The notes under the pieces: generated by a model
What the model was told of the DNA's origin: nothing
Databases searched by the model: none
What the model saw: the letters and a program-made list of their open reading frames with translations, nothing else
Part shown: one piece after another, positions 24,501 to 38,800 of the stretch
Numbering within the stretch: the stretch's first letter is position 1
Layout: the number at the start of each line of letters is the position of its first letter
Source: Cardiocondyla obscurior
Lineage: Eukaryota > Arthropoda > Insecta > Hymenoptera > Formicidae
Assembly: GCF_019399895.1 (NCBI RefSeq)
Contig: NC_091875.1
Location: 4,092,001-4,156,000, forward strand
Direction of reading: 5' to 3'
Length of the DNA stretch: 64,000 nt
Made by a program: the position numbers and the translations under genes

Positions 24501-26789
24501 CATGAAGGGCAAGGGGTCCCACGAGGGCGGGGGGCATCTTGTTGTGTATCGCGCTTCCAGCTGATACTATTTGGGCACTCGACATGCTCGACATTGTCTG
24601 GAGCGCCTTCTCCTTGGCGGCATGATCCTGACAAATTTCCAGACCGATTACCATGCAACGTCGGACGATATAATGTTATATTATTTGATACTTGATATCT
24701 TCCTTTTCAATTCTAAGCACTATGATAAGGGATCGTCGAGATCGGATTGATACGTTAATAGATGCGTCAAGGGATGGACGTACATCTAAATGGGTTTAAA
24801 AAAAAAATTAATACACAACATAATTTATTCAGTACGACGCCTGAAAAATATTTTTGCAAAGTGACAAATCGGTTCGGCAAGAAATATTAAAGTTACGGTG
24901 ATATATCTATAATCAAGTGCGTTTAAGCGCGCTGGATAGGATAAAACCTTTTCCGCGGGTGTATTATAAACCAATATTAAACGTTAGAATTTTATTTACA
25001 AGAATGTAATACGGAAAATCTTTTCTTAAATCATGCACAATAGTGTTACAACTGTGTTAAGTCTCAGCTGCCACAGATATATTTAATAAAGGTGTATAAT
25101 ACCTACAAAGGTAATACAAGTGCAAAAAGGCTCGATTGATGCTATAAAAAAATTAAGAACTGCATACTCGAAGCGGAGAAGCACGTGGTAAGCAGCACGA
25201 AAGAGGGAGAAACGCTAAATGTTTCGAAAGAAAAATTCTTTTCTTTTAATCTTTTAATATTTCGGAATAATTTGATAATTATTCCTTCGTGGAAGGATAA
25301 ACGTCGTAGCGTAATTAAAAAAATGGAAATATTCGAGATCCCGATTGATATCGAACGACGCGATATTTTACTGCTCCCGTACTTGTTACAATTACCAGCA
25401 ATGCATCGTTCCCCCCCTTTTTTTTTTCCCTCGTTCTATTCCCTGCCCCCAATATTCGTTCCCTTGCTCATCGCGTATCGCACCACACGCATTGAAATCG
25501 ATCGCGATCACGCAGCGCAGTTGATTGCAGAAACAACAGCAGCGGCGGTGAGTCCAGTTGTAACAGAAATTCGCGGGAATTCAGCGCGCTTTTATCGGAA
25601 AGCCGTCGTTTTAATCAGCGCCCGACCGAAAATCGCTGACGGGGCGAACGAGAGGTGGTTCGTTGCCGTGACGTTCGGAAAATTGCCATGCCCAGCATCG
25701 CCACCATCATCCATTCCCGCACCGATTCACCCTCGCCGCACCCCTTCGTCTCGTAATCGCAGTCCAACTCACGCTCACCCTATCCCTACGGGAGCACGGG
25801 GATTTTCAATTTCGTTTATAAATCCCTAATGGAGGAGTCACTACGAGTGTCGATCGACCGGAATGAAGCGTCGCCCGCGTAACGATGCGAGCAATAAAGA
25901 ATTTACCCGACGATGCAACCGAAAATCACAGATTACATTTTGCCCCCGATGTTGTTTACGCCCTTCGCGCGCTCGCTTCGGAATATATGAGGCAAGTATT
26001 TTGCTGACCCGCTGCCGTTCCGGTTATCTACAGATTTTTTGCTATCAATTTTCAGCCGAATTTTCTTTAATAAAATTGTCGATGGGATATTTCTATAAAC
26101 TTGGACCTAGCGGAAAATATTAAGCTTGCATATGAATCGCGTGTGCTAAAATCGAAACTACAAACGATTAATAACGTTTCGATGCCGGTTTGGTTTTAAA
26201 ATGGTACTTTGATAAAAATTTAATTTTGAACTACGACTAAAGAATGCGGCGCCTACGTGCGTGCGTGCGTGCGTGCGTATGTAACTGAGCTGTAATACAT
26301 ATTCAGCGCGTTATACAATTTTCGGATTCTATATTATAATTTTCATGATACGTATTTTCTGGTTTCTTTATTTTTGCCGCAGCAATTTCAAATACGATCT
26401 AATTTCTTTTTATTTTTTACAAAGCACGTTTCAAAATTTGAGGGTTCTTCAAACTAAAAACCATCTAGCTTTTTTTCTTTACACGTAATATCTCGCAAAG
26501 TAAGCGGATGTGATATCAGAATAAATAGGTAAATTAATTAACGCAGAGTCGATTCATAAAACTTTTGCCGTGAATTTTGCTGGACAAAATGTAACTTTTT
26601 ATAAATGTTGAATGACATCGATTAGCCACGAAAAGTCTATCTCGCTGTGCGGGTCGTTGTTCACGTTTGTGCAGGGCGCACGCTGAATTTGCAGCAGAAA
26701 ATCAATTCGGTTAATTGAGAGGGTGAAGTCCGTGTCGTTTTTTTTTTTCTCATACATCGTCTCTCTCTCTCTGTCTCTCTCTTTCTCTA

Positions 26790-26827
<38 letters not shown>

Positions 26828-29800
26828 CTTTCCCTCCCCCTTTCGCCCTTTCCCCATTTTCGCCCTCCATCTCTCTCTCTCTTCCTCTCTCGCCCTTCAT
26901 CTCTTGAATACACGCTAGGAATGCAGAGGATTGGGCGGGTAACGGGGTTGGACATGTTTATCGACATTCTGAAACGCTGCTCGCCCGTTTTTGGGCACCC
27001 TCCTCCTCCCCGCGACTCTCTTCTACCGCTACAACTCCCATCCCGTTATCGGAAGTACGTTTACACCGCAACAATTAATTACGCCGTAATGCCTGGTGCA
27101 ATTATTTCCAAAATAGATAAAACGGCGAACGAGCTCGATAGGCTGTGATAGTTGGTGTAATACCGTTTGATACGCGAGCATGTAAAATGGATAAGTACGA
27201 AAATCAAATTGCGCCTCTACGTGAAATAAAATACACGATAATATTAATGAAAAAAAAAAAAATATAAGCGATAATCTTTAACAGAATAATTATTTAAAAC
27301 TAGACAAAACTAACGGAGTATACGACGATGATAATAGCCAAGTTCGAACAGCTCTAGCACTCGGGGAACTTATTTTATCAAAAAGCTCGCGCCCATAGAA
27401 GTCTTTCGTGCCGTGCTTAATATTATCAACGGGGACCCAAGTTTAATAAAAGAAAAAAAATTTGGCACAGTCTTGTTAACATCATCGATATCAGCGGGCG
27501 CGTAAAACACGAATAGCGCTTGGGAAATTCTTTCTCTTCGCAGCGGAATAAATCGCGCGGTTCGCGGCCGCAGGCGGGATAGCAAGCCCCTTCCTGAGCA
27601 ACAAGCAATAGTCGCGACGCAACGCGCGGTATTCACCCTTGCTGAAACACGAAAACCAGAAAATTACGTCACGCTGGACCGTACCTTCCTCCCACGCCTG
27701 CTACTTTCCTGAATAATGTTCACGGTATGCAGCCACTGCAGTTGCAGTAGCTGCAGCTGCGGCTGACCGTGCTTAAAAACGGAAACTCGTGCAAGTATTT
27801 CATAAATGGCATCACGGTACGGAACTCCGCGCGTGGAAAGAGACATCTTATTACGTAAAAGTCATGCGCGCACGGGGCGTAATTAAAATTACTCGAGAGA
27901 CGTCGGCGTTTTCCTAAACTCATCTTTAGCTCTTCCAAGGCGCGGCAAGATGTATAAGTAAAAGCATTAAAAAAATACATCGCGCACGGGATAAAGTTAT
28001 TTGCACAAGACAGAGCCACGCGTAAAACGTTACAGGCGGATTTAATAATTATATTACGTGTAACATTTAATTTTATATAAAATGTAACATTTAAAAATGT
28101 AATCATAAAAAATATATATTAATTATTATAGTCCTTTATGGATTTCGCTAAATTATTTATTAATATCGGAGAAATGTGTAATGGATGTACATGATAATTA
28201 ATTAATTAATTATCAATTCTACTAATTAAACTTTTGGAAATAGTTGGGAAAAAATAGATGTAAGCTTTACTATCTTAAATTATATTTCACGATTCGATTT
28301 CTATTTAATAATAACGTCTAAACTGAATAAAATTAAAAAAGCAATTTTTTTTTTGGTTTATCGCTGTCGATTAAATGTCAGTTTTTTTTTTTCCCTTCAT
28401 ACAAGAGTTTTATCGAAGTGCTGCATGCATGCAATCGCACGGTTAATTTACACGCTCCGCTTGTTTTTTCACTCTTTTCTATTCCGAATATTGACCGATT
28501 CTGTATAAACAATACTCTATTTCTCTGCCTCGCTCCCTCTTTTGTATCTTCTGTCTCCCGTTATTTCACCGGCCATCGGCGAAATGGAAGCACCACCGAT
28601 TGCACCGCTATGCTTTGATTTATTAACCGGCGTGCAATTGTTCGCGAATCGCTTTAATAATTCAGATGTTGATTAAACGCGCTGGGTTCATTTTTACGCG
28701 TGATTTATCCCGCGACAATGCTTCCCTCGATATGTATGTCTCTCGATATATGTGTTTCTCCCTCTCGTTGAAAATTATTTCGCAACGACTATCGCCCGCT
28801 AATGCTCGCGCATCGCCAATCGCGATTTAATATCATCGTTACTCCTCTCCGAGGCAATATTGGGCGAAAAACTTGAAACCCAGAATTCTGATCTTAATAA
28901 CTTGAAAGAATAATATTCAAAAAATATATAGCCCGATCGCGCGTTTTTCGTACGTTGTACTAAAAATTCATGTAATTTCGAATTTTCAGTGTACTTTGCT
29001 GGGCAAAATATTTAGAATGTAATAAAAATTCACTGCACGATGTCAGTTCCACAAGCCAAGTATCGGATTTATATGACATATGCAATATTTTATTTAACAT
29101 ATTATCAAATGAAATGTCATTAAATATTGCAACATTATTAAATAAATAGCTGTATATAATCACGTTTATTTCGCATTTCGCTATTATAATAATGTGTCAT
29201 GTTAAACCGCTATTATCGTGCAATTTATTGTGGTAGCCACAGCACGTTGCGTTCACACAAATAAACAAAATTAATATATTATTTTCAATGAATTTGTTGA
29301 TTCCTCCACGAAAGAGACGGGAAACATGCGATCGAGGCACTCGCCATTATGTCGATCAGTGGGCTCGACGTCGCATTAAAGAGTATTAAAAAACCGATAA
29401 TAAATATGATTGTAAACGCGCGACCGGAAGATGTACAAATAAGACGTACTCACCACTTTGAGTTTTGCCTGTATTTCTCGAAGTTTTCTTCTCGCAAGGA
29501 CCTGTATGTGGGAAGATACTTGCTTTCGCGTTCTCGTCTTACCGGTCCTCAATTTAATATAACGAGCAATCAGCTCGTTGCGACCTGCAACACAGGGAAA
29601 TATGCACCCAAAGATCAGTATTGCCGATCAACTAATCATAATAAATGTCATATTATTTATTATTTAATTAAAACTTAATAAAATAATCAAGTCGTGTGAC
29701 TGCACGTTGGAAAATTAACCTAATAAAATTATCTTGCGGCTAATAAATGCGTCGCTTAGATCTTAGATGTTATCTGGCCATTGATTAACTCATTATTGGA

Positions 29801-32800
29801 CACTTGAGATTAATTAATTTTTTTTCTTGTCGAGAATTAAAAAAAAAAAAAAAGAAAAAGAAAGAAATTACGATATCCGCCGCCGTTAAGAAACCGTTAC
29901 TGCGCGATATGCGCCGCACCGAATGGTGAATATTTGATTAGAAATGCAACGCAACGTAATAGCCGAACGAAACAAAGGAACTGTCGTTGCGGTCGTACGC
30001 GGGGGAGTTGTTCGATGAATTGATTTCCGGCCGATTGGACCGTGTAAACGGCGTTTCTACGCGCCACCTTATCACCGCTTAAATTTCACAGCCGTTAAGG
30101 TTTTATGGTCGCCGGTGACCGTAAAACCGGCGCCAGACGACATCAAACGTGTCGTAATTGAAATAACGTTTAACTGTACGGTAAGTAGAATCACGCCGTG
30201 GTACTTGAATCCCGGTGAATAAATGCGCGACGGGCGTAGCGTCGAACGCCTAGAATTCTAATACGCGGCTGCGCTACTTCGACGGTGCGACCGAAGGATA
30301 TTCGACTCCTCTGATCCTAACGAGATGCGGCTTCGACTCGCGGCAATCGTGCATTTCGCGCCGTCTCATTTAAAGCGCCGTGCGTCGCGCCCGAAATCGC
30401 GCATTAATTATATTACGATGAACGTTAGGAGAGGGAATATTTGCATCATTTCAGAGATTACAGGAATGTTATACCAAATATTTCTCTTTTAAACGCGCAC
30501 GCCTCCGACATCACGGGATTAATTGCAGATTCATATTGATTATCAAAGCACTTTGACGCGGAGCGGGATGGAGGGAAAATCCCTGGCGCGATGCGACCGA
30601 GCCACCACTCCTGCCGTTCTAGAATAAATAAATTATTTCCCCGATAAATCCTCCAAGTTTCCGCGGAAAGTTGCGGAGAGAAATTACGGCTCCGCTTCCC
30701 GCGGAAGGACTCGATTAAGAGTCAGTAGCGGCGAACACGACTCGCTAAATGATTCATCGTTACCCGGGCGAAAGAGCGACATAACGTGTCGAGGACAAAC
30801 ACGAACGTAGAGAACGTTGAGAATGAAACGAAATGACAACCCACGAACCTTCTTCGCTATACCCTTTTCCTGCATTGCAAATCGCGAGCCCGTAAATCAC
30901 GAGTATATACCTATCTCTTCGTCTCGAGTTCTCTGCCAACTGTGACGAATTATTTCTGCAGAACGTACGGTATTGCAAATACTGCAATATTAATGTAAAA
31001 TCAATCCCCATTTATTGATACCGCTGACGATGGATCGCGACCGTAATGATTTGCCTCCCCCTCCCCCAGTTCAAAATACTACACGAACCGCGGAGGTGCT
31101 TAATTATAAAATTAAATACATTCAATTCCGCGTATTCGAGGAACATTCCATTTAGTGCTCGCGACTCTTTTACAATTATTTTATTTTTTTTTCCACCCGC
31201 TGTTCTAAAATTACGATATATATATATATAATGTTACATATTACAGGCAAAAGAATTTAGGAAACGTGCATCTGTTTTGTATAATATTTTCCTAGTCGTG
31301 GAAATTCAGAAGAGCTACCTCTCTTGCGAATCTTCAGCGGGATGCTGCAAGATCCTGACGGGGAAATAGTGACAAGGATCTATGAAGTGTGCGTTGCCTC
31401 TGTTAGGCGGCAACGTAAAAGGGAAGAACGATGTGCAAGAGTCTGCGTAGGGGGTACAACGATGAGACGAGAAGGCGCGGGGGGAGAGGGAGGGTTGCGA
31501 GAGAAAGAGAGGAGGAGAGAGGAATGGTACGGAGAAGCTGAGGCATCGGGAGGAAAATATTCGAGATTCCAGGGGAACCGCGTGATGACTCAATTTCGCA
31601 AAGACCGTTAAATGGCCCGCTATGAACCATGCGCCACCGCCGGCCGCGTTCCTTCTCTGTTTTTGAAGGCCGAACATTCTTCGTAAGGGGTCGATTATGC
31701 CAGCTTAGGCATCTCCATAGAACCGCCGCCGATTACAAAGAAGAGACTCGGTTTATTTGACTTTTCCGACTTCGCGCCAAAACGTTCGGCACTCCTCACA
31801 GTTCGTTCTGATAACGTCGCCGGTTACACGTTTCTCCTTCAGCCTTTCGCTCGATGCCTTCAAGTATTTTACCTCGACTTGCTGAATTTTTCTATTCGCT
31901 CGTTCCGAAATTTAAAATGTATTAATCGGTCAAAAAATTTGATTCTATTCTTCACTTCGATAAAAATTCTTCAGCAAAATCTTGATATTTTTATGCATAA
32001 TAATTTCTAATAATGTGCAGCTTATAAATTTAAAAGCAATTTATTAACTAAAAAAGATAAAGTCCTTTTTTTTCATAGCGTTAGATGGCGAGAGTAGAGA
32101 AGAGGAGAGTATGTGCAATAAAAATCATACTCGAGACACTTCACGCCGAGGCGAAGATCGATCATTGCCCGAGAATGTAGATGAGATCGAGATCAGTGAT
32201 CGACATCGGATGTACAAGGTGAGTAATAGAAGTGTAGTTGAAGGAAAAAGAAAGAGGAAGAGAGAGGCTGCACGACGTGACGAGCAATCAACGTAAATCA
32301 CTTGGCTGATCCTCAATTTAACAAGAAGGACCATTATCATCATGAGCTCAAAGTAACGAAGAGAGATCTTTCTCTCTCGTTCCTTTATTTATTGCCAAGT
32401 GTGTGAGTTACCTATAATCCCGAATAACAAGATACAGTTAGCAGCACACACGTAAAGCTGCTTTAAGAGGTCCTCGGGCGTTATTACTAGTTGATTGGAA
32501 ATGACAGTGAGATAGCTCACATGGAAGAATTATGTTTTATTATAAACTCGTTAGCGGAACACAAAGCAACGCGTGACTTCCTGTCGGAAGATGAATTTAA
32601 CGATAGTATTCTGCTTGAAAAAAAAAAAAAAATTGTACAAAATACTGTTAAAAATTTTTAATTTAATTAAAATAATATTTCAAAGAACATAAGCTTAAAT
32701 ACAATTTAATAAATATCTATACTTTTATCTTATTAAACGTAATAAAAATTAGACTTTAATAAAAAATAGAGCAATCTTTTTTAAATTATTTTATATATGT

Positions 32801-35800
32801 AATAATTGTTTTATTATATCGAAAGTATTCTAGTGAATGTATAAAAGCGCAGAAGAGCCTGTAATTACAACTGAGAAAAAAAAAATTGATATTAAGAACT
32901 TCAGCGAAAAAATATCTGATTTATTTGATAAAGGAGATGACGTTTTCTTGAGCGTTTTTCCAAGATTCGCCGTTTTAACTACTCATTTCAATCTCAACGT
33001 TTTGGAGTAGAGCCGCATAATGCAGCTTCGCGCAGCTGCAATAACGGAGGGTACTCGCCCGAACGACCTTGATGCTCGGTTGACGTCGTCGAGAGGGATC
33101 GCTTTTGACATGTCGAGGACCCGAGAGCCTCACCAGTAGTCCTCGGGGTATCCTGGACTTTACCACGAAGCACCATCGTTAATCGATGGTTCACAAACAG
33201 TACGCCTCGTACTAGTCCTTCAATGGACCAAGTGCGTTTAAGCTCGTTTAGTCAATTAGAGATTACTGAACACCGATCTCTAGAGGTATACCACACGAAA
33301 AGGAGTTCTCAAGCTTCATTTGCGATAATCCAACCATCCGAATTAAAAATATTTATGATCAAAAGATATTAAATTTCTTCAAATACTAATTAAATTAAAA
33401 AAGTAAAATTTGTAATTAAAAAAAAAAAAAAAAAAAAGAGAGAAAAAGAGAAAAAAAACTTTATTTTTTAATTAACTAAATTATTCATTTCGAAACGAGT
33501 AATACGTTCATTTCAATTGAAAGTTCAATAGTTGTTTTTTGTGAAAACCCTTCCGTTTGGAGTTGAATTTCACTCAAAGCGTAATATTCGTAAAAACAAT
33601 AAAGAAAGTCATTAAGTATTTGATCGCGCGGAACGGGAAAGCTAAGATACTCCCGTAGTCTCAAAAGGCACCCCAAAAAGCTATATGGGCGTGTATACTT
33701 TCGAAGAAAGGACGCGGAGAGAAGTCGGAGGGGTCGGGAAGTCGATAAGTGTCCTTGCGCCAGAAGGAGGATTCTCTCGCATCTTGACACGGTGACCCCC
33801 ACCCTGACGACCTCGACAAACCCCTCTGCTTGCTACTACTACTACTACTACTACTACCGGGCAAACCCCGCAACCCAGTCCGTTCTTCTTCTTATCATCC
33901 CTAGGCACCATTCCATCCATCTTCCTTTCTTTCCATTTTCTTCGGCGCTACAACCACTACCATCTTCAACGGCGCTTCCGACACACATCGAGAAAGCAAG
34001 AGCGAGCAAAGCGGAGCGAGCGAGAGCCATTCGCTGGCATGGCACCACCATACCAGGATCCGTTGGCAACCCCTCTGCCCTAACCCTCCGCCCGTATACT
34101 CACTCCCTTTCCGGGACCCGTACCATCTCCAGCTCCCCGCACCGATCCTCACCCCCGACTACACCTCATGCTCTGTTCACTAATTGCACATTCTTCGCAT
34201 AGTTTCGCCACCCCCGTCCTCTCGCCGATCCTTTCCTCGGGGGAGGCGGAGGTCGGAAGGGGGGTATAGCAAATCCTCCACACACAACTACCACCTACCT
34301 CTCTCTCTCTCTCTCTCTCTCTCTCCGTCTCTCTCTCTTTCTCCCTTCATGACCTCTCGTCTTCTTCTCTCTTCGTCAACTCACATGTACTTTATACTAC
34401 GTGTCCCCGTGCACGTCCTTGTCGAGCGGTTTTACCCTGCAATCTCCTCGCATGCTGCTGCGTCTACCTTTCGCACGATCATCTCTTTCTCTCTTCGTGT
34501 TCCGTTAACGCAGTGGATCTTTTCTCTCTTCTCTCCTTTTCATCCTCCCTTCCACCCCCCTTTCTCTTGCATGCATATTTTCGTTCATCCTCAAGAATAT
34601 ATATGTGTAAACAAGCGTGATTTTCTTCAGAATTCGCCGAGTCAAATTTTACTCGAATTATTGTAAAATTTGATTTGATTTGATTTGATTCGATTCGATT
34701 CCAGAAAATATTATCTTTTAGAACTAATTAAAATGCTGAATAAGTTTTCTGATTTTGACAAGCTTAACTTATTCTTTCAATTTCGTATCATACTATATAC
34801 AATCTAATAAAACGCTTGCGCACTTTTTTTCAATCCGTTCTATAATATTTTTATTAATATTTTATATATATTTTTAAGGGAACACGTTACAATAAACTGC
34901 CGCGTAAAATACACCGTGAAGAGCAGCGCAACACGACGGAATCGCACTTGCGATCGCTAAATCCCATTTACTCCTACGCAACGAAAACGAAAAATCGAAT
35001 CGTGCCACCGTTCCTTTCTCTTTATGACGCCACTAAGCCATCACGCCGTTGTTGTTTTCGTGCCCGATTTTCGTGATATACAGACGGACGATTTTATCCC
35101 ATCGCGGTACTTCTGCGGATACGATGCAGAATACAGCTCGGTTTGCCTTGTAACGGGTGTCCCCTCAAAAAAAAAAAGATTGAAAATTGCTCCGGCTATT
35201 AAATGTGAAATAAATAAAAATTAAAAAATTCCACCCGCAATTACAACACAGTTTTGAATATTTAATTAAAAATTCTTAGTTCCGGTGATAATTATTCAAA
35301 TACAATGTCCAGGGAAAATGTAATTAATGATGGATTAGAACGTAGATTGCGTAGGAAGATTTAGAGACGGACCAAATGCGAGGGGATGAAAAAAAATTAG
35401 AAGGAAAAATCATGCTTCGGAAGAGAATGGGAATCGTTTCGTTTAAGAGACGCCCGGTGCGTAAGGATGTTGGCGGGCGGAAGGCAACCCGCTCGTTTCC
35501 AAAACTGCATATCGGCGCACCGGTCCTGCAAGGCGAGCTCGTAAAAGACGCTCGTAAAATGGAAAGGGATTAAAGCACCACCCAGGTTTCCCTACACACG
35601 AAAGGTGGGTGGCGGGGTACACGTGAGGGGGTTGGGCAACGAACGAACGAACGAACGAACGCCGTGGAGTATATATCCTCGGATTTACGAGGACGATAAA
35701 CGGGATTATACGCCTTCCGTAAACCTTGAAACGATCTTTCGAGTGAGCGCATAGTTTACGTAAGGGCAAAATGTTTCCCTTCGCCCTCGCCGTAACTCCC

Positions 35801-38800
35801 TCCCCCCAGACCACCCTTCGCAACAGTACCTTTCTTTCTTACTCACGTCCGTCCGCTCATACTCTGTTCGTTTCATTCGCGTCGCGGCCTCTGTTTTTCT
35901 CTCTGTTTACCATTACCGTACTCGTTGTCGCTCCATTACGATGGTGCGGCGATGCCGCAGAATCCTCGCAACTTTACGACTATGTGTTTTATTCCTCGCG
36001 GTTTTTGCTCAACTATAACTGCGACAGAGGCTTTGTAAAAATGGCAAAAATATATTTGGAGAAGAAATAAGTTTAAAATTGTTATTGCGCTTCAGCGAAA
36101 ACTATCTTCCTTCTCCGTTTGCGAATTTTAAGCTAATTATTCGCTCACCGGACACGGGTTTAGTAATAGTTGTCCTGCTTCACGGACCGTTTCGTCTCTC
36201 CATTGCTGTAGCGTGTAATATTATAAAATTGTCGCGACTTTATTATATTGTAGCGCCGTATTTTTATTTTCTTGCTCTCGCCATTATCCTTAATCTACAT
36301 GCTTTCAAATATCCTCGCCTTCTCTCTTATTCTCCGTCTCGTCTCATCTTTATACTGCATTGCGCTGAGGCGTTGCAAAATTGTGTAATTTTATTGCCAA
36401 TCGCGACTTCCATTTTCCACCTTCCACCTTCGGCCTTCCCGCCTTCCGTCTTCCGCGTCATATTAATTTTTCTGCTTTCCCCGATCTCCGCCCGCGCCTT
36501 TCTCACTCCGACCACTTTATTATCGCATTACTGTAATATCTAATAATTATCACAGCGCCGTTTCCTTTCACACTTTTGTTATGCAATCTTGTTATATCTT
36601 TTCCTTTGAATCTGTACTTTGCTATCGGACAATTCCTTCTCCTCTCTTTTAACAACATTTCATTCAATCCACTCTCGCGAGCAAAGTTTTATTCTACGTT
36701 TCTTATATTGTGTTATTACTTTATGCACATTAGAACGTTATTGTTCCCGTCAACTATTAAGCTGATTACTGTGTCGGCCGTCCGTTGGGACACTGTTGTC
36801 TATTTGACCATTACATTTAAGATAAATAGAAAAAAAAAAAAAAAAAAAGAAAAAAAATCAGCGAGAGGCGAGAGGGTTGGTAGCAGCAGCAAAATGCCCG
36901 TGCAATCTGAATTATTAAACGGCGAAGACGGAAGAAGAGAATATAGCAATAATCTCGAAGAGGCAAAAAGAAAAAGAAGAGCAATCGTTTCGACCGGCTT
37001 GAAGGCCTCTTCCGCTCCATCCTTCTCGATTTCTGAAAGCGTGAGCGGGATAGGGAAGGCGTCTCTCCCGCGAATTAATATTCATTACATCGCGCAGCGC
37101 CAAAGCGCTTTTGCCCTGTACAAATATGAAACGACGTACTTGCGCTAATTAAAATACTTGGCTGCTTTCTCGGGCGAAGAGTCGGGCGACCGACCGCCTT
37201 CGTCCTTGGTCTTTCGCTTCGCGCATATAATCGGAGAAGAAAGGATGATACTCGTGGCGAAATTAATGGCGCGCAATGGTCGGCATTTGCATCATCGACG
37301 CCTTTCAGGCATTTTAATATCGGACAAATCAAATTACATTTATACAGAATGCCTAGGGGAGAAAAGAAAAAAGAAAAAAAAAGAACGTGCGTTGATAATC
37401 CGCTTTAGTGGAGTTACTGGGGAGCCGTAGATGAACCAAAGAGGGTGTTTTTGGCGTCGACATATCGAGAGTCGGCATTGTTTTTCCATTTCTTGTAAAA
37501 AAAAAAAAAAAAAAAAAAAATGCGGCGTAAAGGCGTAGAGAAATAATTAATTCGATCGACGGCGACGGGGGCACAAGGCAATTCTACGTTCCACGAGAAA
37601 GAGGAAGAGAAAGACGATTCTTTCGCGTTACCGTGAGACAGGCAACGTCCCCGCGGGGTTCGCAAAACAACGAAGGCGCCGTCGTCTACGGGCAGCGAAA
37701 TGCCAGGCACGGGGAAATGCGGACGACGGACCACGGCTCGCTCGCTTGCATCCCCGTCGTCGTCGTCGTCGTCGTCGGGGAGCTATTATACGCTCGAGTT
37801 TAATTAAACTCCGCGAGATGTCAAAGGACTCGGCCATGCCCGGCAAGACGGACAATGCGGACGCAGATTATTACATCCCTCGTCGACCTATCCACTCCAG
37901 TACTCGCGCGTCTGTGTCTACGCTGGACTTTCGGCGTGAGACGTGTATGTACAGACGGACACGTACGTTATTTCTCTCGCGACCACGTGCATACGTTGCT
38001 CGGTGCCACGTACACGCCGCCTCGTCGTCAACCGTTGGAGACTGGTGTGAATATTTTGCACCTCGTCTCTTCTCTCCTCATCTCTTCTCTAGATTTACGT
38101 TTCCATTTCTGCGCTCGCCGTTCAACTAACGTGGATACGCACACGCGCGTGACATAATATACTTTGACTTAATGCGCGAACGCAAAGAGAGCGGCGTAAT
38201 ACTTTATTCGAAAGTAATACGATTCCAAGAGAATCAATCCGATATCTAGAAATGATTAACGTCACGTAACTCGGAAGCCTTGCATCTACGTCACCGATTA
38301 AATGTCCCTTTCTCGCGGGATGGAAGATTCGTTTTGTGCGGATCGAAAATATGACCGTGTCGAAACGCGAAAGTTAATTCGGCATCGGTCGATTTGAGGA
38401 ATGTAATGATATTTGAGAGTATCCCAACGCGGAAGTCGATGAATCGCGTTACACTGTACATCTAACGTATTAATGCGTTGGTTGACGAGTCACCGAGAAA
38501 TAGAGAAAGTTCGATCCTCGCGACAACTCTTCGCATTCGTTTTATTCGGCTCAGAGTTCTTTCCTCGTATGGGGAGAGGGGGAGGGGGGAGGGAGGGAAG
38601 GTCCGCAGCATCGCGTCGTGTCAATGCCCATAATTTCACGCTCCGGCGGCCGCTCGGTATCGGATTATTGGATCGGATATCGAGGAGGAAGGAAGAAGAA
38701 GCTCGGCAATCGCTGCCGCCGTGGCTGCGAAAGGAGCGGAGTGGATGTCCTTAGCAGGAAGAAGCCCCCCGGGGGTTCGAGCTGGTCGTGCCGGGCGCTT

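Larger units (their letters stand above)
24628..29453 (-). other. sd intron, 4.8 kb
   Basis: Base composition turns from AT-rich to GC/CpG-richer at about 25.2 kb. Contains a GTGC tetranucleotide repeat, a long CT tract and T-rich runs. Several open frames (for example 25185-25829) show no conserved protein features. Confidence 0.6.

Noticed and set aside
26599..27148. Ser/Leu-rich and Arg/Glu-rich open frames of 120-141 codons
   Set aside because: They are translations of a CT/AG microsatellite and flanking pyrimidine-rich DNA, without domain or splice support.
35638..35661. Regular short repeats as a possible CRISPR array or satellite
   Set aside because: Short tandem tetranucleotides without spacers in an insect genome; ordinary microsatellites.
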